Below are positions 55,282-64,000 of a stretch of 64,000 nucleotides of DNA, piece by piece. The stretch comes from Campylobacter concisus. Its GTDB lineage: Bacteria; Campylobacterota; Campylobacteria; Campylobacterales; Campylobacteraceae. The stretch is taken from NCBI RefSeq assembly GCF_015679985.1, contig NZ_CP049239.1, forward strand, positions 1 through 64,000, given 5' to 3'. Position 1 is the stretch's first letter. Each line of letters starts with the position of its first letter. The notes under the pieces were generated by a model. The model did not search any database. It saw nothing but the letters and a program-made list of their open reading frames with translations, and was not told the DNA's origin. The position numbers and the translations under genes were made by a program.

Positions 55282-55464
55282 ATGCAAGCTGGTTCAGCTT
55301 ATGCTTTTCGTTGTTTATTGATCCGTTTAAGATAAATAAAATAACATATAGCAAAATATTAAAAAGCTATAAAATTAAGCATAATTTTAGAATCTTAAAT
55401 AACCTTAAATTATAAATCAACCTTTACTATTTATTCTAACAATGCCATCATTTTAAATAGTTTA

Positions 55465-57612
55465 CTACACCCACCCTTCCCCTTCTTGATAAAAATTTAT
55501 CTCTTCTACTAGATCCTTTAGAATTTTAGGAGTTACTGGTTCGCCATAAGTATTCATAGTGATCTTGTATTGTTGTTCGTGTCCTACCAGAGCAGCTATA
55601 TGCTCGACTCTTTGACCACTTTGGATGAGCTTGTTTATAAAAGTGTGTCTAAATGAGTGAAATGTCCTTGTTTTATCACCATCTTTTATAACTTTAGTAT
55701 TGATCTTCTTTCTAAAATACTCAGAGAAGTCTTTATTATCACAGCTAAATAACCTAACTGCTTTGCCACATTTCCTAGCTAGCTTCTTTTTACTCTCTAT
55801 AAATTCAAACAGCCCAATGCTACTTAGCTTAGAGTGGATGGGCACTATCCTTACAGAGTTTCTAGTCTTTAAAGTCTTGCTCTTGCCTGTTTTTACATCT
55901 ATTTTTGTATTTAAACTAAAGCATACTATGTTATATTTTTCAACTATGTCATCTGTGTTTAACTGGATTATCTCATTTAGTCTCATGCCAGAATAAGCTG
56001 CTATATAAGTAACGAAAAATAGCTCATCTTTACTGATCCTTTGGCTTTTGGTATCTCCACTTGATCTAATCTTACTAACAATATCCAAAAGTGCGTTTAC
56101 GTCACTATCTTCATAAGGATTTTTGTTTGTAACGTCATCCTGGTTTATACTTATTTGCAGATCTATAGCTGGGTTCTTATCTATATAGTCACTATCGTAG
56201 CAGTATTTAAAAAACTCACTAACTCTAACAATATATTTTTTGATAGTTGATTTAGAAATTTTTGGTCTATCTTTTGCTAAAGCTATGATCTCATCTAAGC
56301 TTTTATCTTTATAGAGACTATTTTGAGAGAGTTTGGTTGGTAGTTGCAGTAAGACATTTCTAAAATTTAGCAAATCATCTCTTTTTATCTTTTTAATATC
56401 TAGTTCATCACCAAAATTCATATACATTAGCTTTCCTACATGTCTAACAAGACCAAATGTGCTATCACTCCAGTTGTTTGAAATGCTTGTGTTTGATACA
56501 TAGGTTTCAAATGCACTCTTTAGTGTGACCGTGTCAGCCTTATTCTCGCTTTTAGTAGATGAGATTAGCTGTGATTTAAAGCTTTTAGCTCTATTCGAGA
56601 AGAGCTTTTGGAAGAAATTTATAGCTTCATTAAAAGTCATGTTACTAGCATCACTTGTATCATCTATCGCAAGATCTTTAGCCTCAATATCACTTAAAAC
56701 TATACCTTTATCTTCATATTTATCTGCCTTATATAGCTTTACCTGACCACCAAAGGTAGGATCATTTAAATTTCCATATCCAAATTTTAGATCATCACTT
56801 AGCTCATTATCTCCATCTGGCAATAACTCACAACCAAATATTCTTAGGATATCGTTTTGTGTGAGTGCACCCTTTTGTTTTGCTAGCTCATTTATAGCAT
56901 CTCTTAGCTCACAAACAGAGTGTTTTAGAGATTTTTTAGTAAAAGGGAGTACCAAATTCTGCTTTTTTAAAGATTCTATGTCGTCTTGATAGCTATCTAT
57001 GCTAGCCTCTTTAATGCCTTTTGCTATCTCATCTTTGGCATTATCATCTAAATTTTTGCTCTTGTGCTTTTTGTTAAGAGGCACAAATGCTTGTTGCTCA
57101 TCATTTAGTAGCTTTTGGTTTTTACACATCTTATATGATATGTGATTTATGTTATCTATCGTTGCCTCAAGCACTCTTTTACCAAGAAGCTTTTTTGTAT
57201 GAGGATCAGTGCAAGATAGCTTTTTGCAGATCTCATCGACCTCTTTTGATATGACACTGGGTAAGCTATCTTCTTTTAAACTCTGTTTTAAAAACAAATT
57301 TAGTGATAGTAGTCCATCTAAATTTATATATCTGCCAAGCATATCATGCTCTTTGATACTTTTGGCCTCCTTGGCTTTTAAGAGCATAAGCACCAAGTGC
57401 TCTATAAGTTCGATGCTCAAATTCATCTTCCATGCCTTTTTGATCGCGTTAAAAATTATAGAGTAGATCTTAGCACGATTTTTTGCTGTATCAAAGCGTT
57501 TTGTGAGGAAGGAGGTTATGTATTCGGTTTTATTACCAAAATAAGGCCTCAAATATAGTGGGATGGCTACTCTAAAGTAGTATATGCCATTTCGTTTGAC
57601 TAAATATTGCAT
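55465..57612 (-). CDS. int: Tyrosine recombinase (island integrase)
   Basis: The 715-aa protein should catalyse integration and excision at tRNA-Met. The N-terminus (QYLVKRNGIYYFRVAIPLYL) matches the DUF6538-type integrase lead. The catalytic domain has Arg in SGMRLNEIIQLN, HSFRH (His653, Arg656, His657), GHEQ (His679) and the nucleophile Tyr690 in MNTYGE. The long 400-residue N-terminal part is larger than usual. It reads toward the island interior from the right end; its start is 108 bases from the right repeat. All catalytic residues appear present, so it looks functional. Confidence 0.9.
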   Translation of the reverse strand: MQYLVKRNGIYYFRVAIPLYLRPYFGNKTEYITSFLTKRFDTAKNRAKIYSIIFNAIKKAWKMNLSIELIEHLVLMLLKAKEAKSIKEHDMLGRYINLDGLLSLNLFLKQSLKEDSLPSVISKEVDEICKKLSCTDPHTKKLLGKRVLEATIDNINHISYKMCKNQKLLNDEQQAFVPLNKKHKSKNLDDNAKDEIAKGIKEASIDSYQDDIESLKKQNLVLPFTKKSLKHSVCELRDAINELAKQKGALTQNDILRIFGCELLPDGDNELSDDLKFGYGNLNDPTFGGQVKLYKADKYEDKGIVLSDIEAKDLAIDDTSDASNMTFNEAINFFQKLFSNRAKSFKSQLISSTKSENKADTVTLKSAFETYVSNTSISNNWSDSTFGLVRHVGKLMYMNFGDELDIKKIKRDDLLNFRNVLLQLPTKLSQNSLYKDKSLDEIIALAKDRPKISKSTIKKYIVRVSEFFKYCYDSDYIDKNPAIDLQISINQDDVTNKNPYEDSDVNALLDIVSKIRSSGDTKSQRISKDELFFVTYIAAYSGMRLNEIIQLNTDDIVEKYNIVCFSLNTKIDVKTGKSKTLKTRNSVRIVPIHSKLSSIGLFEFIESKKKLARKCGKAVRLFSCDNKDFSEYFRKKINTKVIKDGDKTRTFHSFRHTFINKLIQSGQRVEHIAALVGHEQQYKITMNTYGEPVTPKILKDLVEEINFYQEGEGWV

Positions 57613-57720
57613 CTTTATTACCTATGCAATATAACTTTGTAGCAAAATGTAGCAGATACCTGGTGTAAAACTGGCTGTATGCCGTCTTTTTGGTGCTTAC
57701 ATAAGGTTTATTTTTAAACC

Positions 57721-57765
57721 CTCATAAGCCGGAGGTCGGGAGTTCAAGTCTCCCCCGTGACACCA
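57721..57765 (+). repeat. Right attachment repeat (attR), tRNA-Met 3' fragment
   Basis: An exact 45-bp copy of the tRNA-Met 3' part (anticodon loop to CCA) without the 5' half, so it is not a functional tRNA. It marks the right end of the island, 108 bases outside the integrase start. Confidence 0.93.
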
Positions 57766-57965
57766 GAACACACTATTTTAGGCACTAGCAGTGATGCTTT
57801 TGTTCTTTCCCTTTCTTTAAAATTTCCTTTAAGAGTGGAACACTTAGTTACTAAAGTGGGACAGCCTCTTAAAAATTCCAACAATTATAAAGTCATCACC
57901 CTTGTAATGCCATAAAAATAAATTTGTTTTAAATTCTTGCTTCTAGTTTTTATTTTAGGTCACCT

Positions 57966-58159
57966 TTAAAATACCCCAAGGAATATCCAGCTACTGCCAA
58001 CAGTTAAGCTTCAGTAAGCTTAACAGTAAAGATGAAGAGCTTCATAGTAGAGCCTTTGTAAAGAATTTTCTTAAAGGCTTTCAAGAAAGCTTTGAGAAAG
58101 ACTATACTGCGCAGTCTTACATACAAAAAATGAAAGAGGATATAATGACGAAGAAATAA
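57966..58159 (+). pseudogene. 3' fragment of an unrecognised gene next to the island
   Basis: A frame without a start reads SKLNSKDEELHSRAFVKNFL, then KGFQESFEKDYTAQSYIQK, and stops after EDIMTKK. The text is clearly protein-like and helical. Its 5' end is missing. The stretch 57766-57965 contains no gene I can support. Confidence 0.45.
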
Positions 58160-58219
58160 AAGGTTATACGAGTTTGCGAACCGGTGCTAGTTATATAAAT
58201 TTCAAAAAACATAACCGAT

Positions 58220-58411
58220 ATGAAAGATCTAGTAAAAACCATAACTCATGAAAACCAAAGATTGATGGATATACAAGATCATAGAGATATAAATAAAAAT
58301 AGAGACGATAATACCAAATACGCGTCAAATTTCTCAAATTTTGCGAGAAGTAAAGCATTCAATTGGGACAATATCAAAACAATGGAGAGATTTTTTAAAT
58401 ACAAAATATAA
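58220..58411 (+). CDS. Small doubtful ORF before vgrG
   Basis: The 63-codon frame encodes a highly charged peptide (RLMDIQDHRDINKNRDDNTK). It ends overlapping the start of the truncated vgrG frame. It may be a fragment of a T6SS-associated gene or chance. No ribosome binding site of note. Confidence 0.3.
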   Translation: MKDLVKTITHENQRLMDIQDHRDINKNRDDNTKYASNFSNFARSKAFNWDNIKTMERFFKYKI

Positions 58412-60402
58412 ATAGAGCAAATAGAATTTATACAGACCAGAGCATTTTAGAAGTAGTAAAGGATATTTTAGCTTTTAATAAACAAAGACTAACCAAAGAG
58501 CTAGACTTCTCAAATATCAAAAATAACTACAACAAAAGAGAATTTATAGCCCAGTACAATGAGAGCGACCTAGCCTTTATAACAAGGCTTTGCCATGATA
58601 GCGGTATATATTTTTATGAAGATAATGAAAAAATTTATTTTCATGATACATTTATACTAGCTTATAGCAATCAAAATGAAAATTTTACTTCAAGCGATAC
58701 AAGCAGTGGCAAGGAAGCTAGAAAAGTAAGCTTTAATGTAAATTTGAATAATAATCTAGCAACCGAACACATAAATAAAATAACAAAGAGCGAAACGCTA
58801 AAAGCAAATAGCTTTACGCACTCTTTTCAAAATACAGCTTATCCAAATGTGCTAGAGAGTAAAAATGAAAAGATATTTGACGAACAGGTAAATATCTATG
58901 ATAAGCATATAAATTTAGATGAGTATTCATTTAGTGACACTAGTTTGCTTGAAGTTAGCACCTATCTTAAAAAACTAAGAAGCGATATGCTTTTAAAAGA
59001 ATTTACCGCTAGTTCAAATGTATTTGCACTAAATTTAAATGACAATATCTCGGTAGCCATTGACGCTAGCAAGGGCGAATATGAGTTTAAAATAATAGCT
59101 TTAAAGCATACTTATATTGATGAGAGTGTTTTAGAAAATACCTTAAATTTAGGCGATAATGTCCCGTTTAAAGATAAAAAATTTATAAGCTCATACACAA
59201 ATAAGATAAGCATCATTCCAAGTAGTGTGAAATTTGTCCCAAGCTACAAGCAAAAGCCAAAAGCACCAGACATCACGCTAGGTCTTGTCGTTGGTCAAGA
59301 TGGACTAAACAGCCAAAATAATACGATCCATACTGATAGCTATGGTAGAGTAAAGGTGAGGTTAAATGCTTTTAGTACGCAAGAGATAATCGATAAAGAC
59401 GATGCCATCAACGCAAGCTATCACAAGAGTGCTTATCTAAGAGTGATAACGCCTATTGCTAGCAATAGCTCAGGATTTTTTGCCATACCAAGGATCGGCG
59501 ATGAGGTTATCATCTCTTTTTTACAAAATGACATAGATAACCCAGTAGTAAGCGGTAGCCTATATAATGCCTCAAATACGCCACTTGTAAATGTAGATAG
59601 CAACTATCATCAAACATCTCTTAGCTCAAAGACAATCGGCGCAAATGAGACTGGCATAAACGAGATCACTTTATCAAATTTAAAAAATAAAGAGCAAATT
59701 TATGTAAAAGCAGAAAAGGATTATGACGAGCTTGTAAATAACGACTTTTCTCAAACAATACTAAATGACAAAAGCTCACAAGTACATGGAAGTTATACTG
59801 AACGAGTAAAAAAAGCCCACATCCAGACGATAGATCTTGCTAAAAACGTAAATGTCGGAGGCGAGTATCTAACAACAGTTGGACTTTCAAAAGATACAGT
59901 AGTGGGTGTCTCAAATACGCTAAACGTAGCTGTTGATAACAATACAAGAGTAGGTCAAGATAGTCATGAATTTGTGGGACATGATAAATTTGTAGAAGTA
60001 AAATCAAATCTTAATACGACCATACATAATGATGAGATGAGAGAGGTAAAAGGCACAAAAGAGCAAAATATAGATGGTGGCTATAAGCTAAATTCACAAA
60101 AAGGTATAAATGAATTTAGTAACGAGCATATTGTGCTTCAGGCAAATAGCTACATTGATATAAATGCTAAGTCAAATTTCACAACAAAAACAGCTGCCCA
60201 GCACACAGAGATTGCTGATTCAAAATTTAGCAATATAGAAACAAACTACGAAGTAAATGCCAAAGATAAGATAATCCATCAAGTAGGTAGTACAAAAGTA
60301 ACGATAGAGGGATCAAGTGTCGTGATAGAAGTAGCTGGCGTAAAGGCGATATTTGATAGTAGAGGGCTAAGAGTTATCGGTGGAGATATAAAGGCTTTAT
60401 AA
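58399..60402 (+). pseudogene. vgrG: T6SS spike protein VgrG, 5'-truncated
   Basis: VgrG trimers form the puncturing tip of the type VI secretion system. The frame opens after a TAA at 58396 and runs 667 codons without a usable early start. It begins inside the gp27-like region (RIYTDQSILEVVKDILAFNK, FIAQYNESDLAFITRLCHDS, GIYFYEDNEKIYF). It has the OB-fold and gp5 signatures (LGLVVGQDG, YGRVKVRLNAF, FAIPRIGDEVIISFLQNDID, NPVVSGSLYN) and ends in the repeat needle (VNVGGEYLTTVG, then QNIDGGYKLN). About the first 90-100 residues are missing. A TTG at 58744 could give a shorter 552-aa product that lacks more of the gp27-like part. Probably inactive. Confidence 0.8.
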
Positions 60403-60629
60403 GATCATATTTAAAGACTTGCTTTATATTTTAGTAGGTCTTTAAATTTTTAAATAAAATCAATTTCTACTAAAACTAATGCGAAGAATTTTAAAAGCAA
60501 AGGCTAAATTTTAGGGCTACGATAAAAGATAGTCACACAAATATTTCACATGGTACAATAGACAAGCCCTTTTAAAAATTTATATAATTCATTCAGAATT
60601 TCAAATAATATAACAATAAGGAGAACATG

Positions 60630-63600
60630 ATGGCTAAAGAAGCCGGAGTAGTTAAAAGCGTAAACGGAGGAATAGCAAGAGCACTTAATGACTTAACAGG
60701 AGAGGTAAGACAATTAAGTGTAGGAGATATTGTATACCAAGGTGAAAAGATAGTTACAGAGGGTTCTAACTCTAAAGTAACAATAACTCAAACTGATGGT
60801 AAAGATATAACTTTAATAGGTAAAGATACTCTAACTCTAGATCAAGACTCTAACAATAACGAAACAGTAGCTGATATCTCAGCTTTACAACAAGCCATCT
60901 TAAAAGGAACAGATCTTAATGCTCTAGAAGAAACTGCTGCAGGTGGTCCACAAGCAGGTGGTAATGGTGGAGATGGCGTAAGCTTATCTTCTACTAGCTT
61001 TGCAGAAGGAGGCCACATTAGTAACATATACGCCAATTATGGTAATTTACCGGATAATGGAGGTAGTTATATAAGTGATTATTCTGCAATAAGGGGAGGT
61101 GGATTGGATACGCAGGATACACCAGAGTCTCAACCACAACCACAGCCAACTCCTCCAACAATGATGGAAATTCCTTCATCTGCATATAATATAGAGATGG
61201 GTAGGAATAATAGTGAAAAATTGGGAATAAATGCTGAAACAAGTTTGAACTACAATACTACACATGATAGAGATATGGATCCGTCCTTGGATAGATCCAA
61301 TGATTATTTTAGGAACCTAAATTCGGTTCAGGGCGAAGATAAAAGTTCTATATCGGCTACTAGTGATGCGTCTCAGGCCCAGAAGATATCTGATTCAGAT
61401 ATATCAAAAGCATTTAAAGACGCCGTAGACGGATTAACTATAGATAAAGGCGAAATAAGCGTAGGGGATAAACTTCTACAAAAACACTATATAGAAAATT
61501 ATCAAGATAAATTCGATTACCAAGACGGTTGGTTTATAAGCAAAGATAAATCTACTATTATAGGATCGGATAAAGCTAAAAAGCTAGCGATAGTCGGTAA
61601 AGATACAGATACTTCAAGTTATGACGATTCGTATACTATAGTAAGAGTAGGAGACAAAGCACCTTCAGTTTTTGGATCCGATAAGGCTGATAATATAACC
61701 GTAGACGGTGCTAAGGTTAAGATGATCTCTACGGGAACCGGAGACGATACGATCAACGTTAAAAATGGAGCGGAAATTTTAACTAATATCAATAGCGGTA
61801 GCGGCAACGACACGATAAACGTAGATGGAGAAGGCACGAAAGTAAATGGCGAAGAAATAGTAAACCATACTGGCTATAAGATAAGACAAGGCGGTATAAT
61901 AGCCGGCGATGGCGGTGATATTATTAACATCACAAATAAAGCCAAAGTTAAAGCTGGAATTTACGACGGCGACGGCGATGATATTATTAACATAAAAGGC
62001 GGAGCTACTGTCGGTACTGTAGGAATTGAAGATGTATCTGCCAGATATAAGAGCATAGATAAATATAAAGACGGTCGCGAAATTACCGATGAAGATAGAA
62101 TCTCTATGGAAGCTCAATTTCAACAAAGATCTGGCGTTCAACTAGGTCATGGTAAAAATACGGTAACCATAGAGGGCGAAGATACTGCTGTAAGTAGGGT
62201 AACGGGCTATAAATATAATCATAATGAAGGATTTAAAAACGAAAATTGGACTAATACTGTAACTGTAAAAGACAAAGCTACAGTATCCTTTGATATAGAT
62301 ATAAATAGTATAAACAAAGATACGGTAAATGTAGAAAATAATGCTACCGTAAGAGGAACTATCTTTACTGGTAAAGGCAGCGATACTATAAACGTAACTA
62401 ATAATTCTAAGGTCGGCGGTGTAAGGGCTGAATCCGATGGCGACACAATAAATATAACTGATTCAACGGTCGGCGGAAAAGGTAGTTTCTATGGAAGTTC
62501 AACCAATAAAGACAAGGGTAATTTTAATGGAGACGACTCATATAATAAAGGTCAATTCGAGGGTATTAATGGAGATGGAAACGATGTCTTTGATACGGTT
62601 AATGGCAAAGATACTATAACAATCAAAAATTCAACCGTTAACGGTACAATTTGGGGTGGAGGTTATAATGACACCATAAACATATCAGACAATAGCGTTA
62701 TTAACGGAATTATCGAAGGTGAAGGCGGTAACGATATCATAACCGTAAATAAGTCTACAATAAGTGGACAAGCTATTAAGAATGATGAAGGAAAGATAAT
62801 TAGATACGAAGCTATCAAAGGCGGCGATGGCGTAGATACAATCTCTATACAAAATGAATCCAAGGTAATAGGTAATATATATGGTAATGCCGGAAAAGAT
62901 AATATATCCTTAGAAGGCGGTGCTAAAGTAGATGGAGCAATATATGGCGACACAAAGACAATGAATGATGTATATGAAATGGATGAACAAGCAAAGCACG
63001 GCAAGCATATAAATATAATCGACAAAGGTGCCGATGCTGATAATATAACTTTAAGCGGTGCGGGAACCAGTGCGAAGCATATATTTGCCGGAGACGGCGA
63101 TGATAAGATCGTGGTAAAAGATGGCGCAAAAGTAACAGGAGAAGTAAGGGGCGACGAAGGCGATGATAAAATAACCGTATCTGACAACCAAACATACGTT
63201 AGCGCCATAAACGGTAGAGGTGGCGACGATACTATCCTAGTAGAAAAGGGCGCAAACGTAGACGGTATAGTCGGAAGATGGGGTAATGATGATATAACCG
63301 TAACAGGGAAAGGCACCGTCGTAAAAGAATTCATTCATGGCAATGAGGGCGATGATACGATTAGGGTTTTGGACGGTGCTGTCGTCAAGGGCGATATTGA
63401 AAATAATACTGAAGGTAAGATCGGCAGCATTGAAGGCAATGCTGGTAACGATATTATAGAAATTGATGGAGGAGTTAACAAAGAAGGTTATGTTGGCGGT
63501 AAAATTATTAGTGGAGACGGCGATGATATCGTTACGATAAGGAATACAAATCTAGACAAAGTCGACAATGTCTACAATAAAAACGTCAAGGTTGATACTG

Positions 63601-64000
63601 GAACTGGCAATGATACCGTAAATTTATATAAAGTTACTGTAAACGATACTAATATCTGGACAAAAGAGGGCAACGATACTATAAATGCTACTGATACTAT
63701 ATTTAAAACAACGCAAGGAACTGGAATAGGAACTGGAAGCGGTAATGATATTATAAATATAAATTCAGGGTCTAGTTTCGAAAGCGGTACGCATATAAGT
63801 GCAGGCGAAGGTAATGATAATATCAATATAAATAACGGTGCTCATCTAAACGGAGGCCACGTTTATGGCTACGAAGGAAACGATACTATAAATATAAATT
63901 CTGGAGCTACTTTGACGAACTCTTCTGTACGTGGAAATGAAGGTAATGACACTATAAGTATAGATAACGGAGCCAGTATAAATAATTCCGGTAATATAGC
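60630..64000 (+). CDS. Giant retention-module adhesin (LapA/BapA type, T1SS), 3' end beyond the window
   Basis: The frame is open from 60630 to the window end (over 1,120 codons). The N-terminus is a retention module: MAKEAGVVKSVNGGIARALN, LSVGDIVYQGEKIVTEGSNS and VTITQTDGKDITLIGKDTL. In LapA-type adhesins this module plugs the outer-membrane TolC-like pore. At 102-105 stands TAAG, the site cut by the LapG protease. A Pro/Gln linker follows (about 170-185), then many degenerate repeats of about 24 residues built on GxGNDTINI, such as GDGDDIINIKGGATVG, which look like a calcium-binding beta-solenoid. ATG 60630 has AAGGAG 6 bases upstream; an ATG 3 bases earlier is also possible. A C-terminal T1SS signal is not in view. 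Confidence 0.9.
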   Translation, partial: MAKEAGVVKSVNGGIARALNDLTGEVRQLSVGDIVYQGEKIVTEGSNSKVTITQTDGKDITLIGKDTLTLDQDSNNNETVADISALQQAILKGTDLNALEETAAGGPQAGGNGGDGVSLSSTSFAEGGHISNIYANYGNLPDNGGSYISDYSAIRGGGLDTQDTPESQPQPQPTPPTMMEIPSSAYNIEMGRNNSEKLGINAETSLNYNTTHDRDMDPSLDRSNDYFRNLNSVQGEDKSSISATSDASQAQKISDSDISKAFKDAVDGLTIDKGEISVGDKLLQKHYIENYQDKFDYQDGWFISKDKSTIIGSDKAKKLAIVGKDTDTSSYDDSYTIVRVGDKAPSVFGSDKADNITVDGAKVKMISTGTGDDTINVKNGAEILTNINSGSGNDTINVDGEGTKVNGEEIVNHTGYKIRQGGIIAGDGGDIINITNKAKVKAGIYDGDGDDIINIKGGATVGTVGIEDVSARYKSIDKYKDGREITDEDRISMEAQFQQRSGVQLGHGKNTVTIEGEDTAVSRVTGYKYNHNEGFKNENWTNTVTVKDKATVSFDIDINSINKDTVNVENNATVRGTIFTGKGSDTINVTNNSKVGGVRAESDGDTINITDSTVGGKGSFYGSSTNKDKGNFNGDDSYNKGQFEGINGDGNDVFDTVNGKDTITIKNSTVNGTIWGGGYNDTINISDNSVINGIIEGEGGNDIITVNKSTISGQAIKNDEGKIIRYEAIKGGDGVDTISIQNESKVIGNIYGNAGKDNISLEGGAKVDGAIYGDTKTMNDVYEMDEQAKHGKHINIIDKGADADNITLSGAGTSAKHIFAGDGDDKIVVKDGAKVTGEVRGDEGDDKITVSDNQTYVSAINGRGGDDTILVEKGANVDGIVGRWGNDDITVTGKGTVVKEFIHGNEGDDTIRVLDGAVVKGDIENNTEGKIGSIEGNAGNDIIEIDGGVNKEGYVGGKIISGDGDDIVTIRNTNLDKVDNVYNKNVKVDTGTGNDTVNLYKVTVNDTNIWTKEGNDTINATDTIFKTTQGTGIGTGSGNDIININSGSSFESGTHISAGEGNDNININNGAHLNGGHVYGYEGNDTININSGATLTNSSVRGNEGNDTISIDNGASINNSGNI

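Larger units (their letters stand above)
33563..57765. mobile_element. Integrative mobilizable genomic island in tRNA-Met
   Basis: The element is about 24.2 kb between two direct 45-bp copies of the tRNA-Met 3' end. A tyrosine recombinase gene lies inside the right repeat, and MobC-like and relaxase genes lie at the left. No type IV secretion genes are visible, so it would need a helper, as an integrative mobilizable element does. Cargo is mosaic: ATPase, restriction and IS remnants, lar operon, a GNAT/ASCH cluster, tartrate dehydratase, and an ABC uptake operon of Firmicutes-like style. Mobility today is inference from an intact-looking integrase and relaxase and intact repeats. Confidence 0.88.

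Noticed and set aside
57721-57765. Second tRNA gene at the right end of the island
   Set aside because: Only the 3' 45 bases are present; the acceptor 5' strand and D arm are missing.
60842-63826. Several minus-strand open frames of 64-223 codons, rich in Ser, Pro and Leu
   Set aside because: They lie antisense to the repetitive adhesin frame. Their low-complexity text mirrors the GxGNDTI repeats and they have no ribosome sites or families.
61000-64000. Repeats considered as a CRISPR array or DNA-level tandem repeat
   Set aside because: The repeat unit is degenerate at base level, keeps an open reading frame and encodes a regular peptide motif, so it is protein repetition.

Overview
The window reads as a Campylobacter chromosome, most like the C. 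concisus group. It opens at dnaA, followed by dnaN and gyrB. Most genes are AT-rich with the AAATTT-heavy style of Epsilonproteobacteria. queF, the flagellar hook genes behind a sigma-54 promoter, a TorA/TorC reductase pair and the rnhA-rnc-aroC block beside dnaG all fit this. The species is an inference from gene content and style.

Region 1 (1-33500) is mostly core. It holds dnaA, a candidate oriC with three DnaA boxes, dnaN, gyrB, queF with an odd basic tail, an HD hydrolase, an SRP RNA on the minus strand, fliK-flgD-flgE and typA. A visibly GC-richer patch (lipoprotein, proC, a Sel1-type gene cut by an amber codon) follows. Then come torC-torA, a Y-family polymerase with a YolD-like partner, an autotransporter remnant, aroC-rnc-rnhA, a LapB-like TPR protein and dnaG. 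A five-gene operon comes next: two M20 amidohydrolases, peptidase E, a DcuC-type carrier and peptidase T. A PP-loop ATPase closes the region.

Region 2 (33563-57765) is a genomic island of about 24.2 kb in tRNA-Met(CAT). It is bounded by an exact 45-bp direct repeat of the tRNA 3' end, with a 715-aa tyrosine recombinase next to the right repeat. Its left part is a mobilization module (MobC-like protein, 816-aa relaxase, two small Mob-type proteins) behind a structured leader with a 5-codon ORF. The rest is a patchwork: an AAA/DUF4143 ATPase; a type III restriction remnant fused to an ISL3 remnant; a larA-larC-larE-larB operon in which larA has lost an internal block; a tail-gene remnant; a minus-strand cluster of GNAT/PUA-like, ASCH, membrane and GNAT proteins that could be an undescribed defence or toxin-antitoxin module; a DUF2809 gene; and an L-tartrate dehydratase alpha gene with a beta gene broken after about 31 codons. 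At that break the DNA changes to a Firmicutes-like style with strong Shine-Dalgarno sequences. That segment carries an IS3 remnant and a FecCD-type ABC uptake operon with an aldo/keto reductase and an FmdE-like protein.

Region 3 (57766-64000) holds gene debris, a 5'-truncated T6SS vgrG, and the start of a giant repetitive adhesin that runs off the window end. Its N-terminus is a LapA-type retention module with a TAAG site, which suggests cell-surface retention controlled by LapG proteolysis.
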